Positions 62,703 through 64,000 of a DNA stretch of 64,000 bases are shown here, piece after piece. Positions within the stretch are counted from its first letter, which is position 1. Every line of letters begins with the position of its first letter. The translations under genes were made by a program, and so were the position numbers. The DNA lies in assembly GCF_000807775.2 (NCBI RefSeq), contig NZ_CP047385.1, positions 3,658,001 through 3,722,000 on the forward strand, written 5' to 3'. The notes under the pieces were generated by a model that saw nothing but the letters and a program-made list of their open reading frames with translations, searched no databases and had not been told where the DNA came from. Source of the DNA: Pandoraea fibrosis (GTDB lineage: Bacteria; Pseudomonadota; Gammaproteobacteria; Burkholderiales; Burkholderiaceae).

Positions 62703-63851
62703 TTACTGCTTCGGCAGCGAGCCTTCGACACCTTCGACGAACCAGTTGATCTGGTGCTTCTCGTCGTCGTTGAGCGTCTTGCCGGCCGGCACGATCTCCT
62801 TGCCGTCCTGCCCCTTGATCGGACCGGTGAACGGATCGTACTTGCCGTCGCGAATGGCGTCATGGCGCGCTGTCACCGCCTTGCGGGCAGCTTCCGACAC
62901 GGCCTTGTCGTTGATGGCGACGAGGTTGATCTCGTCTTCCTTGATGCCCCCCCAGACCGGCGTGTTCTTCCAAGAGCCCTGCATGACTTCGTCGACGGTG
63001 CGCAGGTAATACTTGCTCCAGTCGATGGCCGCCGAAGCCAGATGGGCGTTCGGGCCAAACTTGCTCATGTCCGAATCCCAGCCAAAGGCGTGGATCTTCT
63101 TCTCTTCGGCGACTTGCATCACCACGGCCGAGTCGACGTTCTGCATCAGCACGTCGGCGCCCTGCCCGACGAGCGATTCCGCCGCCTGACGCTCCTTGCC
63201 CGGATCGAACCAGCTATTGATCCAGACGACCTTCACCTTGACCTTCGGATTGACTTCACGCGCCGCGATGGTGAAGGCATCGATGTTGCGAATCACTTCG
63301 GGAATCGGCACCGATGCCACATAGCCGATCACATTGGACTTCGTCACATGCCCGCCGACTACGCCGGCCAGATGCGCGCCCTCATAGGTACGCACGTCAT
63401 ACGTGCCGAGATTCGGCGCCGTCTTGAAACCGGTGGCGTGCTCGAAAGTCACATCCGGGAAATCGGCGGCCGTCTTGACCATCGAATCCATGTAACCGAA
63501 CGACGTGCCGAAAATCAGCTTGTTGCCCTTGCTCGCCAGATCGCGGAACACACGCTCCGAGTCGGCACCCTCGGGCACGTTCTCCACGCGAGTCACGCTC
63601 ACCTTGTCGCCATACTTCGCTTCGACGGCCTTGGCGCCTTGCTCGTGAGCAAAGGTCCAGCCAGCGTCGCCCGGGTTGCCGATGTAGACAAACGCCACGC
63701 CCATCGGCCCCTTGCCTGCCGGCGCCGCCGATGCCTGCGCGTCGGACGCCGCCGCCGGCGCATTCGCGGTGTTGCTCTCCTGCTTGCCGCAGGCGGAAAC
63801 CAGCATGGCAGCCGCCAGGCTTGCCATCGTGATCAGGACTTTACGTCGCAT
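62703..63851 (-). CDS. BMP-family ABC transporter substrate-binding lipoprotein
   Basis: 382 residues. The signal ends with a lipobox before Cys (VSACGK), so it is a lipoprotein held at the membrane. The mature domain fits the BMP/PnrA/Med group (GVAFVYIGNPGDAGWTFAHE, KGNKLIFGTSFGYMDSMVK, EGAHLAGVVGGHVTKSNVIG), which binds nucleosides or related purines. ATG 63851 has GAGGAG upstream. An ABC permease gene end lies just upstream on the same strand. Confidence 0.9.
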   Translation of the reverse strand: MRRKVLITMASLAAAMLVSACGKQESNTANAPAAASDAQASAAPAGKGPMGVAFVYIGNPGDAGWTFAHEQGAKAVEAKYGDKVSVTRVENVPEGADSERVFRDLASKGNKLIFGTSFGYMDSMVKTAADFPDVTFEHATGFKTAPNLGTYDVRTYEGAHLAGVVGGHVTKSNVIGYVASVPIPEVIRNIDAFTIAAREVNPKVKVKVVWINSWFDPGKERQAAESLVGQGADVLMQNVDSAVVMQVAEEKKIHAFGWDSDMSKFGPNAHLASAAIDWSKYYLRTVDEVMQGSWKNTPVWGGIKEDEINLVAINDKAVSEAARKAVTARHDAIRDGKYDPFTGPIKGQDGKEIVPAGKTLNDDEKHQINWFVEGVEGSLPKQ

Positions 63852-63932
63852 CGATTCTCTCCTCGTCATCGATTGTTTCAGGTTGATTCTTTGGTCACGT
63901 ACTGAACGCTCACGCTGCCCGCAGGCAACGCG

Positions 63933-64000
63933 TCAAGACCCCGCAAAGAACGGTTTTCCCAGCGACGCCGGCGCATTCAGCCGGATCGTCTGGCGGTTGC
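63933..64000 (-). CDS. ABC transporter permease, C-terminal end (truncated by window)
   Basis: On the leftward strand the frame reads IRLNAPASLGKPFFAGS and ends with TGA at 63933-63935. This is typical for the last residues of the permeases that work with BMP-family binding proteins. Only about 21 residues are visible. Its position, 81 bases before the BMP gene start and in the same direction, supports an operon. Confidence 0.6.
   Translation of the reverse strand, partial: NRQTIRLNAPASLGKPFFAGS

Overview
The window is high-GC DNA with densely packed genes on both strands, and the gene content fits a betaproteobacterium of the Burkholderiales. Pandoraea or a close relative of Burkholderia, Cupriavidus or Ralstonia is likely. 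The basis is the fdsGBACD formate dehydrogenase operon, pel genes, HU-beta, a YdeP-like oxidoreductase and many IclR/ABC-type catabolic genes. The genus is inference only. I see no rRNA, tRNA, CRISPR array, transposase or integrase; this looks like ordinary chromosome.

Left part (1-15 kb). The window opens in the C-terminal barrel of an autotransporter, followed by an outer-membrane protein and a membrane diguanylate cyclase. At 3.2-10.9 kb lies a leftward cluster: crotonase, Tat-exported binding protein, ABC ATPase, a permease with two transport domains in one chain, an acyl-CoA ligase and an IclR regulator. Matching dyad sequences at both ends suggest that the IclR protein controls both itself and the operon. 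Next come a DASS anion transporter, a malate/lactate-type dehydrogenase and a lone ATP synthase epsilon gene, then a secreted protein of unknown function.

Middle part (15-37 kb). Glutathione reductase, an NSS-family sodium symporter and a phytanoyl-CoA-dioxygenase-like protein precede the complete fdsGBACD operon for NAD-linked molybdenum formate dehydrogenase. Upstream sits a ModE-type regulator, and three related CATATG-like sites of identical spacing mark its likely targets. Divergent from the regulator are a YdeP-like molybdopterin oxidoreductase and an overlapping small HTH gene. A fatty-acid desaturase is followed by an iron/siderophore block (two small membrane proteins, a PepSY protein and a TonB receptor) with a candidate Fur box.

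Right part (37-64 kb). Ferredoxin-NADP reductase is followed by galE and a pelDEFG set (leftward) that lacks adjacent pelABC. The GalE carries a small gate residue, consistent with making UDP-GalNAc for Pel polysaccharide. Then come a CpdA-like phosphodiesterase, HU, a CHAD protein, a Cd/Zn/Pb exporter with its divergent CadR-type regulator, a type II sulfide:quinone oxidoreductase, an EAL/GGDEF gene pair, phospholipase PldA, an EamA protein, DUF1289, aldehyde dehydrogenase, YbiT, a secreted cupin and a BMP-family lipoprotein whose partner permease is cut by the window end.

Themes: c-di-GMP signalling (two cyclases, one EAL protein and the PelD receptor), one-carbon and acyl-CoA metabolism, and metal and iron handling. 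The best candidates for new biology are the IclR cluster with atypical catalytic residues, the fds regulatory sites, the pelDEFG-galE arrangement and the orphan epsilon subunit.
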